Source: Dryas octopetala (taxonomy: Eukaryota > Streptophyta > Magnoliopsida > Rosales > Rosaceae). Taken from it: DNA of 64,000 nt. Both the position numbers and the translations under genes were made by a program. Position 1 is the stretch's first letter. Each line of letters begins with the position of its first letter. This document shows positions 50,295 to 60,456 of this stretch, piece after piece. The notes under the pieces are model-generated. The model was not told the origin of the DNA and made no database searches. It was given only the letters and a program-made list of their open reading frames with translations. The DNA is taken from positions 15,597,896 to 15,661,895 of the forward strand of contig OY992837.1 of assembly GCA_963921425.1 (NCBI GenBank), read 5' to 3'.

Positions 50295-51683
50295 TTAATC
50301 TTCTCATCTCAACCCCAAAACTGCCCCTACCTTTCTCCTTCCTTTTCCTTCTTCCCCCAACCTAACACTAATCCTAAACCTAGAAAAATAACGAATAAAA
50401 AGCTAACACGACACAACAAAAAATTTTGCATGATCAGTTTTGCACAAATTACCAATTAACAAAGTTCTAATCTGTAATCCTAGTTAGCAGCCTCTAAAAA
50501 GTATAAATTATTTTCTTATTCTAATCATCACTTATTTGTCATATATATATATATATATATTCTAAATGGGTTGGATAATAATATGGAGATTAAGAGCACT
50601 TGTTGTGCATAGTTTGATGAAGAATCAAATATTCTAACTATGCTGGGAAAATTTATGTATGTCCAAAATTTTGATAATGAATATTGCAACTTTAATCCTT
50701 TTTTTTAAAAAAAAATTACAATTTTAATCCATACATTGAAGATATTATGATTCTGAAATATGTAACCAATTTTTGAGATAATTGAGAAGTGCATAGGAGT
50801 GCAGCAATGCCGTGGAAGATGGGTTGTCATGGCAGTCAAACGTGACAGCTTGAGTTTTCTTTATTTTTTTAGCATGTCCCTTTTAGTAATTTTATTAAAA
50901 GCTTAAATTGTATTTTTTTTATTTTTTATTTTTTCAAAAAAGGGGTGAGAAAATAGAATTTATGAGTGGGAATAGTACCACTCGTGTATTCGGTTCGACA
51001 CCCAAAACACAATTAAGCCAAATCCACATCTATTAACTCGCGTCATGGATGGTGTCAAAAATTGTAACCCCTATTCTCGGTGCGAGAGAGATTTAAGGTG
51101 GATTTGGATTCCTACAGGCTTGAAGGAATCAAAACCTTTTTGTAAAGCAAATACGAACGGTAAATAGAGAGCTTTCCGGTCGATTCAAGGGCAACAGCAT
51201 GCATAATAATGTGACGCGAGACAGTCTGCCATCGCATCGAATGGTACATCAAGAAGTACCCGGAGATGAACGAAAGCTACATTGTCTTTTGTCAAGTAAT
51301 AAACATATACTCTATCCAAAATAGTAAACTTTAGGCAGAAGAGATTGAAGAAAACAAAACAAAACAAAGCTCTTAGTCATCCATATAACAAGATGGTGAA
51401 TGGTGAAACACTACAAAAGCATCTCATCTAACTATTTCAACAAAAGAATGCTTCCGCACTAATCAAAACACAGCCACACCAACAATGATCATTGATCAAC
51501 CTAAGCCCTACATATGAAATTATGAATTTGTCTTTTAGGTAAAAAAAAAAAAAACAAGAGGACAGAAAAAGAGGAATGTGAATCTTTCGACAAATGATCA
51601 CCGATCTACCCACTAGGTTAGCACTGAGAAGTGGACCGGAAACTATGATAAGCCACCAGTACAAGCATCAGGATCAAGAAGCT
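50295..51683. other. right half of the split MITE and NOT10 3' flank
   Basis: It includes a (TA)n run at about 50540-50560 and the inverted-repeat end near 50988. No gene was seen between 50989 and 51683. Confidence 0.5.
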
Positions 51684-54600
51684 TTATCCAATGTCAATCT
51701 GGCTAGGGAGGAAGGTAATTCGACTACACTGTTTTAACATGGTAAGAGCTTCTTGTGAGTTACCAAGCTTCAGCTCCACATAGACTGCAGTCAAAGTAGC
51801 TTCAGGACTGTTCGGTACAATGGACAATGCTTGTGCGACAAACTGGCGGGCCTGATCAAGATCACCTTGTATTGCATACATGGTACCAAAATTTACACAG
51901 AGGGCTGCACGCGCCTCTTCTGGCTTGAGGAACACAATACCTGATGTGTTATCAGAGAAAGAATTCTTCACAGTCGCTGATCCCCCATTCAAATCTTCAT
52001 AATCAACAGTCCTTTGCAATTGCTCACTGTCCTCTTCACTGAATGGCAATTCAACATCAACTCCAGACAAATATGTCATTAAATGATCTGCAGCATCGTT
52101 TGGCCTGTTTAGCAAGCACAGAGCCTCTGCTGCATACACATGACCTAGAAAGATGTAAATTTTTGAGCATTCAGCAAGTTTCAAGAGAGACTCTGCACGT
52201 GACAGGGCCTTCAGTGGATTCTCTAGTTCCAACTCTACATAAGCCATATTAGCAAGAACAGCTTGCTTGAGCAATAAATTTTCCCTTTTACCAATATCTT
52301 CATAATAGGAAAGGGAGTTCTGCACAAGCTCCTGAGTAGTTCCAACCTTTTGCTCTTTTGCATCCCCATTTTTGATAACCTGACCCTTGCCAATAGATAG
52401 CACAAATTCCTTGGAATGGATGTTGGGCAACTTATTGTGGTTTGAGTTCTCAGAAGATGCCCCTTCATCTAATTCCTTATCATCTAAGAAGACATTAGAG
52501 GGCAAAGAATTCTTACAAATGCTTGAATCAGAAAATCCCAGCAAGTACAGGGCATTAGAAAGACACTGCCGGGCAAGCGACATTGAAAGCTTAGGCTGCT
52601 GATCACTGCCCAAAAATATATCACCTCTTTCAAAAGAACCTGAGTTTCCATTTTTGGAAACGCCACCTTCCACTACCAGTTGCCTCCACTTTCCCTTGCC
52701 AATTACACGAACACTCACATCTGATGTAGCCGGACTGGTTTCTAACAGTCCCTTCTCCATAGCCATTAGACAACATTCAGAAAATCGAAGCCAGTACAGA
52801 GGCCGGTTGTAAAAAATTAAACCAGCCTTTCGGAAACAGTGTGCAGCCTATAGTGGTTTCCCACGGGCCAAGTACTGCATACCACAGTTATATACTATTA
52901 GGAGAGAATTATCCGGTGGAATAGTTGTACAATTTAGAGGTCTGTCCTTCCGAAGAGGAGAACAAAATTTCAATGCTTTGGAGAAAAATATGGATGATGC
53001 GTGATATTTCCCCCACTTATAATAAACGCATCCTAGATTATTGTTGATCATGCTCTGAATCCTTGTATCTTCTTTATTAATATCCCTCAAGTAATTCAAC
53101 ATAATGATGGCTCCAGGATATTTACCACTAGCATACGCAAGCTGGGACTTCAGAAAGGTAACCATAGACAAATCTCTCTTACGTGTGCTGATGCTCGTAG
53201 CATGCTTCAAGTTATGTTCAGCTTGCTTTAAGTTCTTAGTGAGAAGAAGAAACTGAACCTTATAAAGTAGCATCTTCAGCTCCAGATAACCAGAACGTAA
53301 AGGATCAATGTCAGAAAAAGCATTTGCTAAAGCATTGGGACCCAAAATCGAAGCAACTGTGGGCAACCCATCTTTCAAATGCAATAGTAAGTTTTCCAGA
53401 TAAAGAAGAACATCCTAAACAAAAAGAATTGCAATGAGAATCCATTGGGAATTAAATAAACTGAATACAGACACTGAACCAAAAAAAGGGAACATGTACA
53501 ACATTCAAAGTCAAACATCAGGAAACTTGAAAATGATTAAAAAAAAAAGGATTTATGCAACCTTAGTTAGAAAAGGTAAATTTTCTAAAGTGAAAAAAAG
53601 AAAAAATCAAATCCAGTGGTCTGTGTCCCCAAGCTTCAGTCCATATAAGAACTGTCTGAAGTTATCAGTTCCCCAGTATACACCAGTCAAAATAAAAGGA
53701 TCGCCACCATGATGCTAAGGTTCAGGGTTCAGCAAATATTAAATTTTAGAGTACCATCCCTAGATAACAATGGTATAATCAAATACGAAAAAACAGAAGA
53801 AACTACCAAACTATTAGCATTAAAACTTACAGCAGATTTCATTGCATCACGGGTATAAACAAATAATTAAGAAAAAAAAAAAAAGCAACTATCACACTAT
53901 TAGCATTAGAACTTACAGCAGATTTTGTTGCATCACGGGAATAATCAAAAAAGAAAAAACAGAAGCAACTATCACACTATTAGTAATAAAAACTTACAGC
54001 AGATTTCGTTGCATCATGGCAAGCAAGCAAAACATCCCGCAACAAAAGGCAACTATTAAGAGCAATTTCCTGCATATATATGAAGAAACACTTAACACAG
54101 CATTAAAACTGCAGAAACAATATTATTTTAGGCAATAACTAATTACCTCATCTATAGATCCACTATTTTGGAACAAGGGTTCAACAACAGACAATGCCTT
54201 TGCATATTCGTGCAGATGGAACCAAATAACTGCCTGCATAAACCCAATTTGAGACAAAAATATCATTCAAATTATAAAATAAAAAAATAAACAGTTATGG
54301 ACAGTATATAAGTGACGAGTTAACCATAAAATTATAAACATACAATATTGAAGGTAGCAACAGACGTCAATTTTTCCATGCAAACAGACTCCTCTGGTTC
54401 TGCAGATGCTCGAGCAAGCTCTTCACTTCGCTTCTAAACAAACACCAATAAGAGGTTATGAATATCAATAAAAATAAGAATTCTCACATGATGCTGATGC
54501 TTGCCTCAATAGAAAAATGCACAACACCAATTATAAATGCAAGTTATCAAATCGAAACAGAGTCAAATTCATCCTAATTTGTAGTTCAAGCCATGCAAAC

Positions 54601-54915
54601 ACCTCTACACCTCTCTAAACAAAGTCTACGTTTTTTTTGGCTCGGAAACTTTATGTTAAAAACTCCAAAACAGGCACAACTAAGAAACACAAAAACCAGC
54701 AAAAAGTAAAAAAGAAGACGCGGGCATAACTGGTCACCCAAAAGACCCTCCACAGTTCCTCAAATTTTCTATAACATGATGCAAGCAAATTGAAACATTT
54801 ATTATCATTAACAGGAAATAATTCACGTCACCTTTACGTCATTAAGTAAATCAAGCAACCTCTTAGGATCTGTACAACCATCTCCAAAGAATTTCGCAAG
54901 TCCGATATTATGGAT
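51684..54915 (-). pseudogene. CNOT10: CCR4-NOT complex subunit 10 (CNOT10, TPR protein), in-frame stop, first exon unseen
   Basis: Five minus-strand exons join in phase: 54832-54915 (IHNIGLAKFFGDGCTDPKRL), 54344-54433 (KRSEELARASAEPEESVCME), 54147-54233 (AVIWFHLHEYAKALSVVEPL), 53998-54069 (EIALNSCLLLRDVLLACHDA) and 51684-53414. The long exon carries TPR-like repeats: INNNLGCVYYKWGKYHASSI, FYNRPLYWLRFSECCLMAME, AALCVNFGTMYAIQGDLDQA. It ends LKQCSRITFLPSQIDIG, stop. CNOT10 scaffolds an mRNA deadenylation module in the cytoplasm. A TAG at 52848-52850 falls in LARGKPL-stop-AAHCF, where the family has an aliphatic residue. This would remove about 390 residues. The N-terminal exon is absent from the sequence upstream, which is occupied by the palindrome. 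Everything else is open, so the decay is recent or the stop is an error. Confidence 0.85.
53826..54020. repeat. three-copy tandem repeat of about 82 bp containing an exon end and splice donor
   Basis: The string ACTTACAGCAGATTT with following TTGCATCA appears at about 53828, 53912 and 53993. The 53993 copy is the real CNOT10 exon end and donor. The other two lie downstream in the intron with CTATTAGCATTA spacers. Each copy keeps a GTAAGTT donor-like sequence on the minus strand. Confidence 0.85.
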
Positions 54916-55109
54916 CTATCTGATAAGAATATCAATAACATTCAATTATAAATACTATGAAAAAGATGATAAAATAGCAATGAATCAAGTGCAAATATAA
55001 CCCAGGCCCAATTGCCATTGTTTTTATCACACAAAAATTCGATTAAAAAACTACGTGAGATGGGTATTGAAGGAGATGTTGAAAGAGGTGATCCATTTGA
55101 CGAATCCGC
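54916..55109. other. short spacer upstream of CNOT10
   Basis: Expected location of a further 5' exon. None seen. Confidence 0.4.
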
Positions 55110-55428
55110 GACGGATCTTCTTGGAGGCCTGGAATTCCAGCTGGTTGAGAGAGATAGAGATCCTAGAAGAACCGCTAATCGGTTGCGGAGTCATCTAGAG
55201 GCGAAAAAAGTGGCCAAACTGGCGAGTGTTCAGGCCCAATTGGCGAAGGTTGATGAAGAAGCGGCGAGGCTTGACGCCGAAAAGGCGAGGGCGAAGGCCG
55301 AACTTGCGAGGATCCAGGCCATGATAGCGGCAAAGGATGGGACCGAGAGGCAAACTTTGACCGATGGTAACCGCTACTCTCTTGTTGTTTTATTTTCTTT
55401 CAAATTTTCTGTCGAATTTGATTTTTGA
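55012..55428 (+). CDS. hypothetical small coiled-coil protein, mirror copy
   Basis: An open plus-strand frame of 138 codons. MGIEGDVERGDPFDESATDL precedes the same coiled-coil block as in the minus-strand copy, and the frame ends after leaving the arm (VVLFSFKFSVEFDF). Only the arm is shared, so this is probably the derived half of the duplication. No family recognised. Confidence 0.25.
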   Translation: MPLFLSHKNSIKKLREMGIEGDVERGDPFDESATDLLGGLEFQLVERDRDPRRTANRLRSHLEAKKVAKLASVQAQLAKVDEEAARLDAEKARAKAELARIQAMIAAKDGTERQTLTDGNRYSLVVLFSFKFSVEFDF

Positions 55429-55847
55429 GAGAATTAAATTTTAATGGAAAATTTGAACAAATGTCTTGGTATATAACTCTGATCCGGAGGGCCGGTTTGT
55501 TCCGTACCTGAACAAGGGGAAACAGCCTCTTGTGGAGGAGGCCGGTGATCCAGACCCCACCAAACCGCCCAGACCCATTGGTGATCCAGACCCCACCAGC
55601 CTCTGGTATTTCGGTCCCATCCTTTGCCGCTATCATGGCCTGGATCCTCGCAAGTTCGGCCTTCGCCCTCGCCTTTTCGGCGTCAAGCCTCGCGGCTTCT
55701 TCATCAACCTTCGCCAATTGGGCCTGAACACTCGCCAGTTTGGCCACTTTTTTCGCCTCTAGATGACTCCGCAACCGATTAGCGGTTCTTCTAGGATCTC
55801 TATCTCCCTCAACCAGCTGGAATTCCAAGCCTTCGACAAGATCCGTC
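55110..55847. repeat. inverted duplication: two 237-bp arms, 264-bp spacer
   Basis: The arms 55110-55346 and 55611-55847 are reverse complements with about six mismatches by eye, four of them clustered at the outer end. Both arms encode, in opposite directions, the same Ala/Lys/Glu-rich coiled-coil peptide (HLEAKKVAKLASVQAQLAKV, then EKARAKAELARIQAMIAAKD). Any transcript across it would fold into a long hairpin. Weak similarity (AAAAATTCGATTAAAA) continues outside both arms. Confidence 0.93.
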
Positions 55848-55957
55848 AAGGATTTTACAAATGGAATTTTAATCGAATTTTTGACATCAATAGAGTTTGC
55901 CATTGTGGCAAGACGGCGACGGTGGAGGGGAGGACTGAGAGAGAGAAAGGGTTTCAA
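55400..55957 (-). CDS. hypothetical small coiled-coil protein, one arm of the inverted duplication
   Basis: An open minus-strand frame of 185 codons. A second Met at about 55903 begins MANSIDVKNSIKIPFVKSLT, followed by LVEGLEFQLVEGDRDPRRTA and a coiled coil rich in Ala, Lys and Glu. A Gly-rich segment and a basic tail (RNKPALRIRVIYQDICSN) follow. The GC content and codon texture are unlike the flanks. The mirror arm supports a similar plus-strand frame (55012-55428). I do not recognise the family. It may be a real gene, a captured fragment in a transposon, or a siRNA-producing locus. Confidence 0.35.
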   Translation of the reverse strand: MKPFLSLSPPLHRRRLATMANSIDVKNSIKIPFVKSLTDLVEGLEFQLVEGDRDPRRTANRLRSHLEAKKVAKLASVQAQLAKVDEEAARLDAEKARAKAELARIQAMIAAKDGTEIPEAGGVWITNGSGRFGGVWITGLLHKRLFPLVQVRNKPALRIRVIYQDICSNFPLKFNSLKNQIRQKI

Positions 55958-56880
55958 GAAGGCGACGAAGGAGAGGAGGGAAGAGAGAGATTGGGTTTTT
56001 TTTCGTGGTGTGTTTTTTTTTTTTTGGCCACTGTGGTGTGTTTTCTTTTCTCTACGTGTAAATGTGCTATTTCCGCTAGTTGAGCCGTTTACTTGTTTTT
56101 TTTTTTTGGTCCGAAGTCAATTGCTCTAAGCCTTTAAGGCTTTAACCTTTTAAATAAACCCAAGTTACCCCAACCAAATTCACACTTTTAAATAAACCTT
56201 TTAATTTATATTGATATATAAATTATAATTCAACCGAAAATAATCGTAGTTATTGAAGATAATCAAAATATCAATGTTTTTATTTTATTTTGATAAAGCC
56301 CACAATTGGAAAACTTTTATTTAGGTCCTTTAATTTTATAATTTATTGACTAAAATCTTATGGTTTTTAAAATTTTAACTAAAATCCAATAATATTATAA
56401 CAATTTTATATTACATAATATTGATTCATTATTTTTTATTTTTTTCATACATACCAAGCGTCGAGTGTTCGACAGTACATTTTTACTTATTTATCAAGTC
56501 ATACTTTGTCGGTTTTATATTAGGTTTTACTTCTGAGATTTTGAGCATATACCTTAAGAAGTTATGAGGTTAATCCGTACCTTATACCCTAAAAAAAAAT
56601 GACATATTTTTTTCACAATAATGATTAAAAGACTTTATTTAGAAGAAAAAAAAAAGTCATAAAGTTTTTTTTCAAATAAAAAATGTTAGATGGACTAAAC
56701 TGTAATTCTTCTTTGACAATTTGACGGATTAAGAGGCACCCTAAGAAGAACATATAATTAATAAATAATATTTTCTATCACACCACCATCCCATTTCTTT
56801 CAATTATTGTTGTCTTAATTTAATCTCTATTATACTAATAGACAAAATTTGTACCTTTTTGTCTAAAAGAAAATTGTTAG
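55958..56880. other. AT-rich intergenic stretch
   Basis: The first 150 bases look like a promoter or 5' region of the minus-strand small ORF, with GA-rich and T-rich runs. Nothing recognised beyond that. Confidence 0.4.
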
Positions 56881-56889
56881 CATTTTAAA

Positions 56890-57653
56890 GGCTTATTTAT
56901 TATTTTACCCCTATGGTTTATTTTATATCACATTACTCTCTAAAACTAATTCTCGTGTATCACTTTACCCATTTTCTATTTTTACAAACTTTAAAAATTA
57001 ATTAAAAAGAGCTCCGGACTAAAAAAAAAGACACGAAAAATTCCTACAGATTCGTCTTGACTACTACTAATTTACTATAGGGTCAAATTACTAATTTCCC
57101 TCTATAAAAATACGAGGTTTGCACCGTTGGTCTTCTAAACAATAACACTACCTTTCTTAGGAACACTTGCTACCTAAAAGACCTCTTGGTCTTAGAGGAA
57201 AATAAATTCCCCCTATAAAATAAATTCTATAATTTCCATAATTTCCATAAAGTCTCGAAATAATTTTCTAAATCAGGTTTTTTGTAATTTCCAAAATATT
57301 TTTAAGAATTCATCCGAAACTTAACGGAAATTTTAGAATTTTTATAGAGGAAAATTTATTTTAATTTTCTTGAAATAAATTTAGACTTTCCAAATTTTAT
57401 GAAAACTCTTAAAGGGTAAATTAGTAATTTAACCTCATAGTTAATTAGAACTAGTCAAGACGAGTCCGTATAAATTTTTCGTGTATTTTTCTGAGTCTGG
57501 AACTATTTTTAATTAATCTACAAAGTTTGTAAAAATATGAAGTAGACAAAATGATACACGAGAATTAATTTCAAAGGTAATGTGATACAAAACAAATCTT
57601 AAAAGGTAAAGTGAGAATTAAAGTTACTTTTGGGGCAAACAAGTAAATAAGCC
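56890..57653. mobile_element. Mutator-type MITE with long TIRs
   Basis: GGCTTATTTA at the left and TAAATAAGCC at the right begin inverted repeats of about 240 imperfect bases, with blocks such as CTCGTGTATCA, TTTACAAACTTT and GACTCGTCTTGAC-type sequence. A perfect 9-bp duplication, CATTTTAAA, flanks the element at 56881-56889 and 57654-57662. Non-coding. Confidence 0.9.
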
Positions 57654-57662
57654 CATTTTAAA

Positions 57663-57983
57663 TATGTGAACTTTTATTATACACAATGGAAAAGAGTATG
57701 ATTTTAATGATACAGTAATACTTGATATGTGTTGGTTCTTGGTGGATGGCAAATGAGTCAAGTCACATTACAACTTCGCTCTTTAAGGTTGGTTGGTATA
57801 ACAAATTATGAACAGTTCCAACTCCTTACTACTGCTCAGTAATTCATACCGGGCCCAGCCGCCCAAGAACAAAAACCATAAGCTTCCACTCCACACCAAG
57901 CACATAGACTGTGCTGCAAAATACTCGCTCTGAAAAGTTTCTATACTACTATCACTCTGTACCAAGTTTTATACGAATAAAGA
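57663..57983. other. spacer between two MITEs
   Basis: A short minus-strand open frame (57783-57965) shows no recognisable family. Confidence 0.35.
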
Positions 57984-57992
57984 TAATTTAAA

Positions 57993-58358
57993 GGGTTTAA
58001 TGCCATTTTGCTCCCCCGACTATGACACTTGTATCAGTTTGCTCCCCAGACTATTAATTTAGAAAAATAAGGACCTTGACTTTGTCAATTTAGCCAATTG
58101 AGGTTTTTTTGTCACTTTACACATTTTTTATCCAAATCTTTGAGGGCAAAATGGTCCCTTCCAATTAGATCTTATCATTTTTTTCTCATGCATAATTTTT
58201 CCTCTTTTATTTCTTGCTAAATTTTGCTTGATAAAGTGACCAAAAAACCTCAATTGGCTAAATTGACAAAGTCAAGGTCCTTATTTTTCTAAATTAATAG
58301 TCTGGGGAGCAAACTGATACAAGTGTCATAGTCTGGGGAGCAAAATGGCATTAATCCC
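57993..58358. mobile_element. Mutator-type MITE, 366 bp
   Basis: The ends GGGTTTAATGCCATTTTGCT and its inverse form TIRs of over 110 bases, with GACTATGACACTTGTATCAG and GGACCTTGACTTTGTCAATT inside. The perfect 9-bp duplication TAATTTAAA flanks it at 57984-57992 and 58359-58367. Confidence 0.93.
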
Positions 58359-58408
58359 TAATTTAAATGGGCAGATACTCTTGCATACTGATAAGTTTAT
58401 TACTTCAT

Positions 58409-58610
58409 TTATTTTTTCTGGATTTTCTGATTCTTGAGGGCTGGACGGCTGGACCTGGTGAATGCCGTACAAGCTGGAGCTGAAGAACTGTCGGAGATAC
58501 TAATCCGCATTGTTTGTTGTTTCTCTTCATTCCCAGGAACATGGAGGAGAGCATCCATGATTAGGATGTCCCAATCACGAGGGATCGAGGAGATATGAAA
58601 GCCAGGATTC
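58409..58610 (-). other. possible terminal exon of an unidentified gene
   Basis: After an AG acceptor at 58611-58612 the minus strand reads NPGFHISSIPRDWDILIMDA, then LLHVPGNEEKQQTMRISISD, ending KNQKIQKK and TAA. Its base composition is exon-like. No upstream exon was matched, and the family is unknown to me. Confidence 0.3.
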
Positions 58611-59229
58611 CTCTGTGAAGAAAAAGCCGCTCTTTAAAGTATTAAAAGAATCTTCAAAACCCAACTGATATATGTAGTTTAACTCAAGCATCAAATACAA
58701 AATAGTCTAATTAGTTTTTGAACTTCTTTTTAATAAACCAAAAGAACAGCGGAGGTGGTTCTTCACACAAACCTTCAAAACAAAACTTCAAATGGGCTGG
58801 TTCATCTGGGAAAACCAATTTGAAAAAGATCCAACATTTCCAAGGAGAATAATTACAGATCAAAAATAGGATGGTTATTGACATTGTACTGCTCACAATC
58901 TAATTTGGAATCTCTATGCTTCTTATAAGGCTTTTTGTGAAAAATTTCTCATAAAATACATTACGAGGTATTGATATAAATACAATGCCAAAATTCATTC
59001 AACCAAGCTGATGATTGTACATTTAATCCTTAATCTAACGGAAATTCTAACATAACTGCAGGCATTAGATGCCTTCAAGCTTTTGACCGTTAGATCAGTA
59101 AATGTTGATCTAACGGTTAAGAAAAAAACTTATGGGCCAGCAGGTAGCAAGTTAATGAGATGAGAGAGAAAGTGAGCTAATATACAGGGTTAGCACTTAT
59201 CGGTAGCCTTTCACGAAAAAACCCAGACT
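58611..59229. other. intergenic, nothing recognised
   Basis: AT-rich. A short inverted pair around 59030-59120 (TCTAACGG/CCGTTAGA) is the only structure noted. Confidence 0.4.
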
Positions 59230-59485
59230 TCCACAGGGGCAGAGCTGAGCTCAGTGCACAACCCAGCAGGGGCAGAGCTGAGCTCAGTGCACAACCCAAT
59301 CCGAGATCCATCCACACTTCCAGAGGGACAGAGCTCACTTCACAAAGAATCAATTTAATGGGTACATCGAGACTTCCTCAGGGGCAGAGCTGAGCTCAGT
59401 GCACAACCCAATCCGAGATCCATCCACACTTCCAGAGGGACAGAGCTCACTTCACAAAGAATCAATTTAATGGGACAGAGCTCAA
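59230..59485. repeat. tandem repeat with GGGGCAGAGCTGAGCTCAGT units
   Basis: The unit GGGGCAGAGCTGAGCTCAGT plus GCACAACCCA occurs at about 59237, 59270 and 59382. The last two are followed by the same 90-base block (ATCCGAGATCCATCCACACT, then GGGACAGAGCTCACTTCAC). The arrangement is one short 33-bp step followed by one longer step of about 112 bp. Confidence 0.85.
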
Positions 59486-59989
59486 CCACGAATTGCACAT
59501 CCATCACACGAATTGCTCACTCCTTCCTCTGTTGTGCTCTGTTAATTTAAGGTATTTTGCACTATGGGTTTGGTATGGTCTTGACGTTTTCCCATTTAAT
59601 TTGAAGATTTGGCTTAAAATTGTTATTGGGGTATGGGTTCATGTGGATAGTTTTGATAATTGTTCGATTTCAAGGTATGGATATATTTAGGGATTTCAGG
59701 ACATTTGCATGCAAAACGCTATAAATGCTTATGACTGCTCATGTCCTTTTGGAATGTGTGTGTGTGTATGTGTGTGCTATTTATCTACTAATAAGTCTCT
59801 GCTGCATTGATTAAAAGAAAGAATATACATGTATCTTTCCTGTGCCAATCTGTAATCTGCATGACTTTATCTAGACATCATAATGTTGACCTTAAGTTTT
59901 AACCGGATTATTAGAAAGATACTTATATCATCAATACATGTACCTTACAAACCATACTAAAAACCAGTCTTTTAGTGGAAGAATAGTGA
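59486..59989. other. spacer with a GT microsatellite
   Basis: GTGTGTGTGTATGTGTGTG lies at about 59756-59775. No gene. Confidence 0.5.
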
Positions 59990-60456
59990 TTGCATTACTT
60001 AAACATTACTCTTGCATGGTGGACCTTCTAGGTAGGGCTGGTCATTTGGAAGAAGCAGAAGAGATTATCAATGGCATGTCAGTTAAGGCAGATGCTGTGG
60101 TGTGGGGTGCATTATTCTTTGCTTGTTATATTCATAAAAATATTTTGATGGCAGAAAGAGCAGCTTCCAAGCTTCTCGAGTTGGACCCTCATGATAGTGG
60201 AGTTTACATTTTGCTTGCAAAAATGTATAGGGAATCAAATATGTGGGAGGAGGCAGGGAGGGTGCAAAATATGATGAAGGAGAGAGGAGTAGAGAAGACT
60301 CCTGGTTGCAGCTCAATTGAGGTCAATGACATTGTATATGAGTTTATTGTCAGAGACAAATCACACCCTCGGACGAAACAGATATATGATTGTTTAGTTC
60401 AGTTAACAAGACAAATAGAGCTTGTTGGTTGTTTATCTGCAGTTCATGCAGTTTGA
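59990..60456 (+). pseudogene. PLS-class pentatricopeptide repeat protein, C-terminal end (E/E+ domain)
   Basis: From HYSCMVDLLGRAGHLEEAEE the frame follows a typical PPR C-terminus: VVWGALFFACYIHKNILMAE, ELDPHDSGVYILLAKMYRES, NMWEEAGRVQNMMKERGVEK, TPGCSSIEVNDIVYEFIVRD, then KSHPRTKQIYDCLVQLTRQI and a stop. Such proteins edit or process organelle RNAs. The E and E+ motifs are present, but no DYW domain. Everything upstream of the Tyr-Ser-Cys block (all other PPR repeats, the start and the transit peptide) is missing. The 5' part of the open frame (59938-60000) is unrelated. It is a 5'-truncated copy. Confidence 0.85.

Larger units (their letters stand above)
32354..50988. mobile_element. small TIR element (MITE) split by the nested retrotransposon
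   Basis: GAGTGGCACTATTCCCAC at 32354 and its inverse GTGGGAATAGTACCACTC ending at about 50988 form an 18-base inverted repeat with one mismatch. C-rich CCCACCTTATTTCC-like sequence lies inside the left end and poly-T/GGGGTGAGAAAATAG inside the right. Without the 17.9-kb insertion the element would be about 780 bp. I could not identify a target duplication, so the superfamily is undecided. Confidence 0.55.

Noticed and set aside
52043-52602. Plus-strand frames opposite CNOT10
   Set aside because: The minus strand holds the conserved TPR protein. These are antisense shadows.
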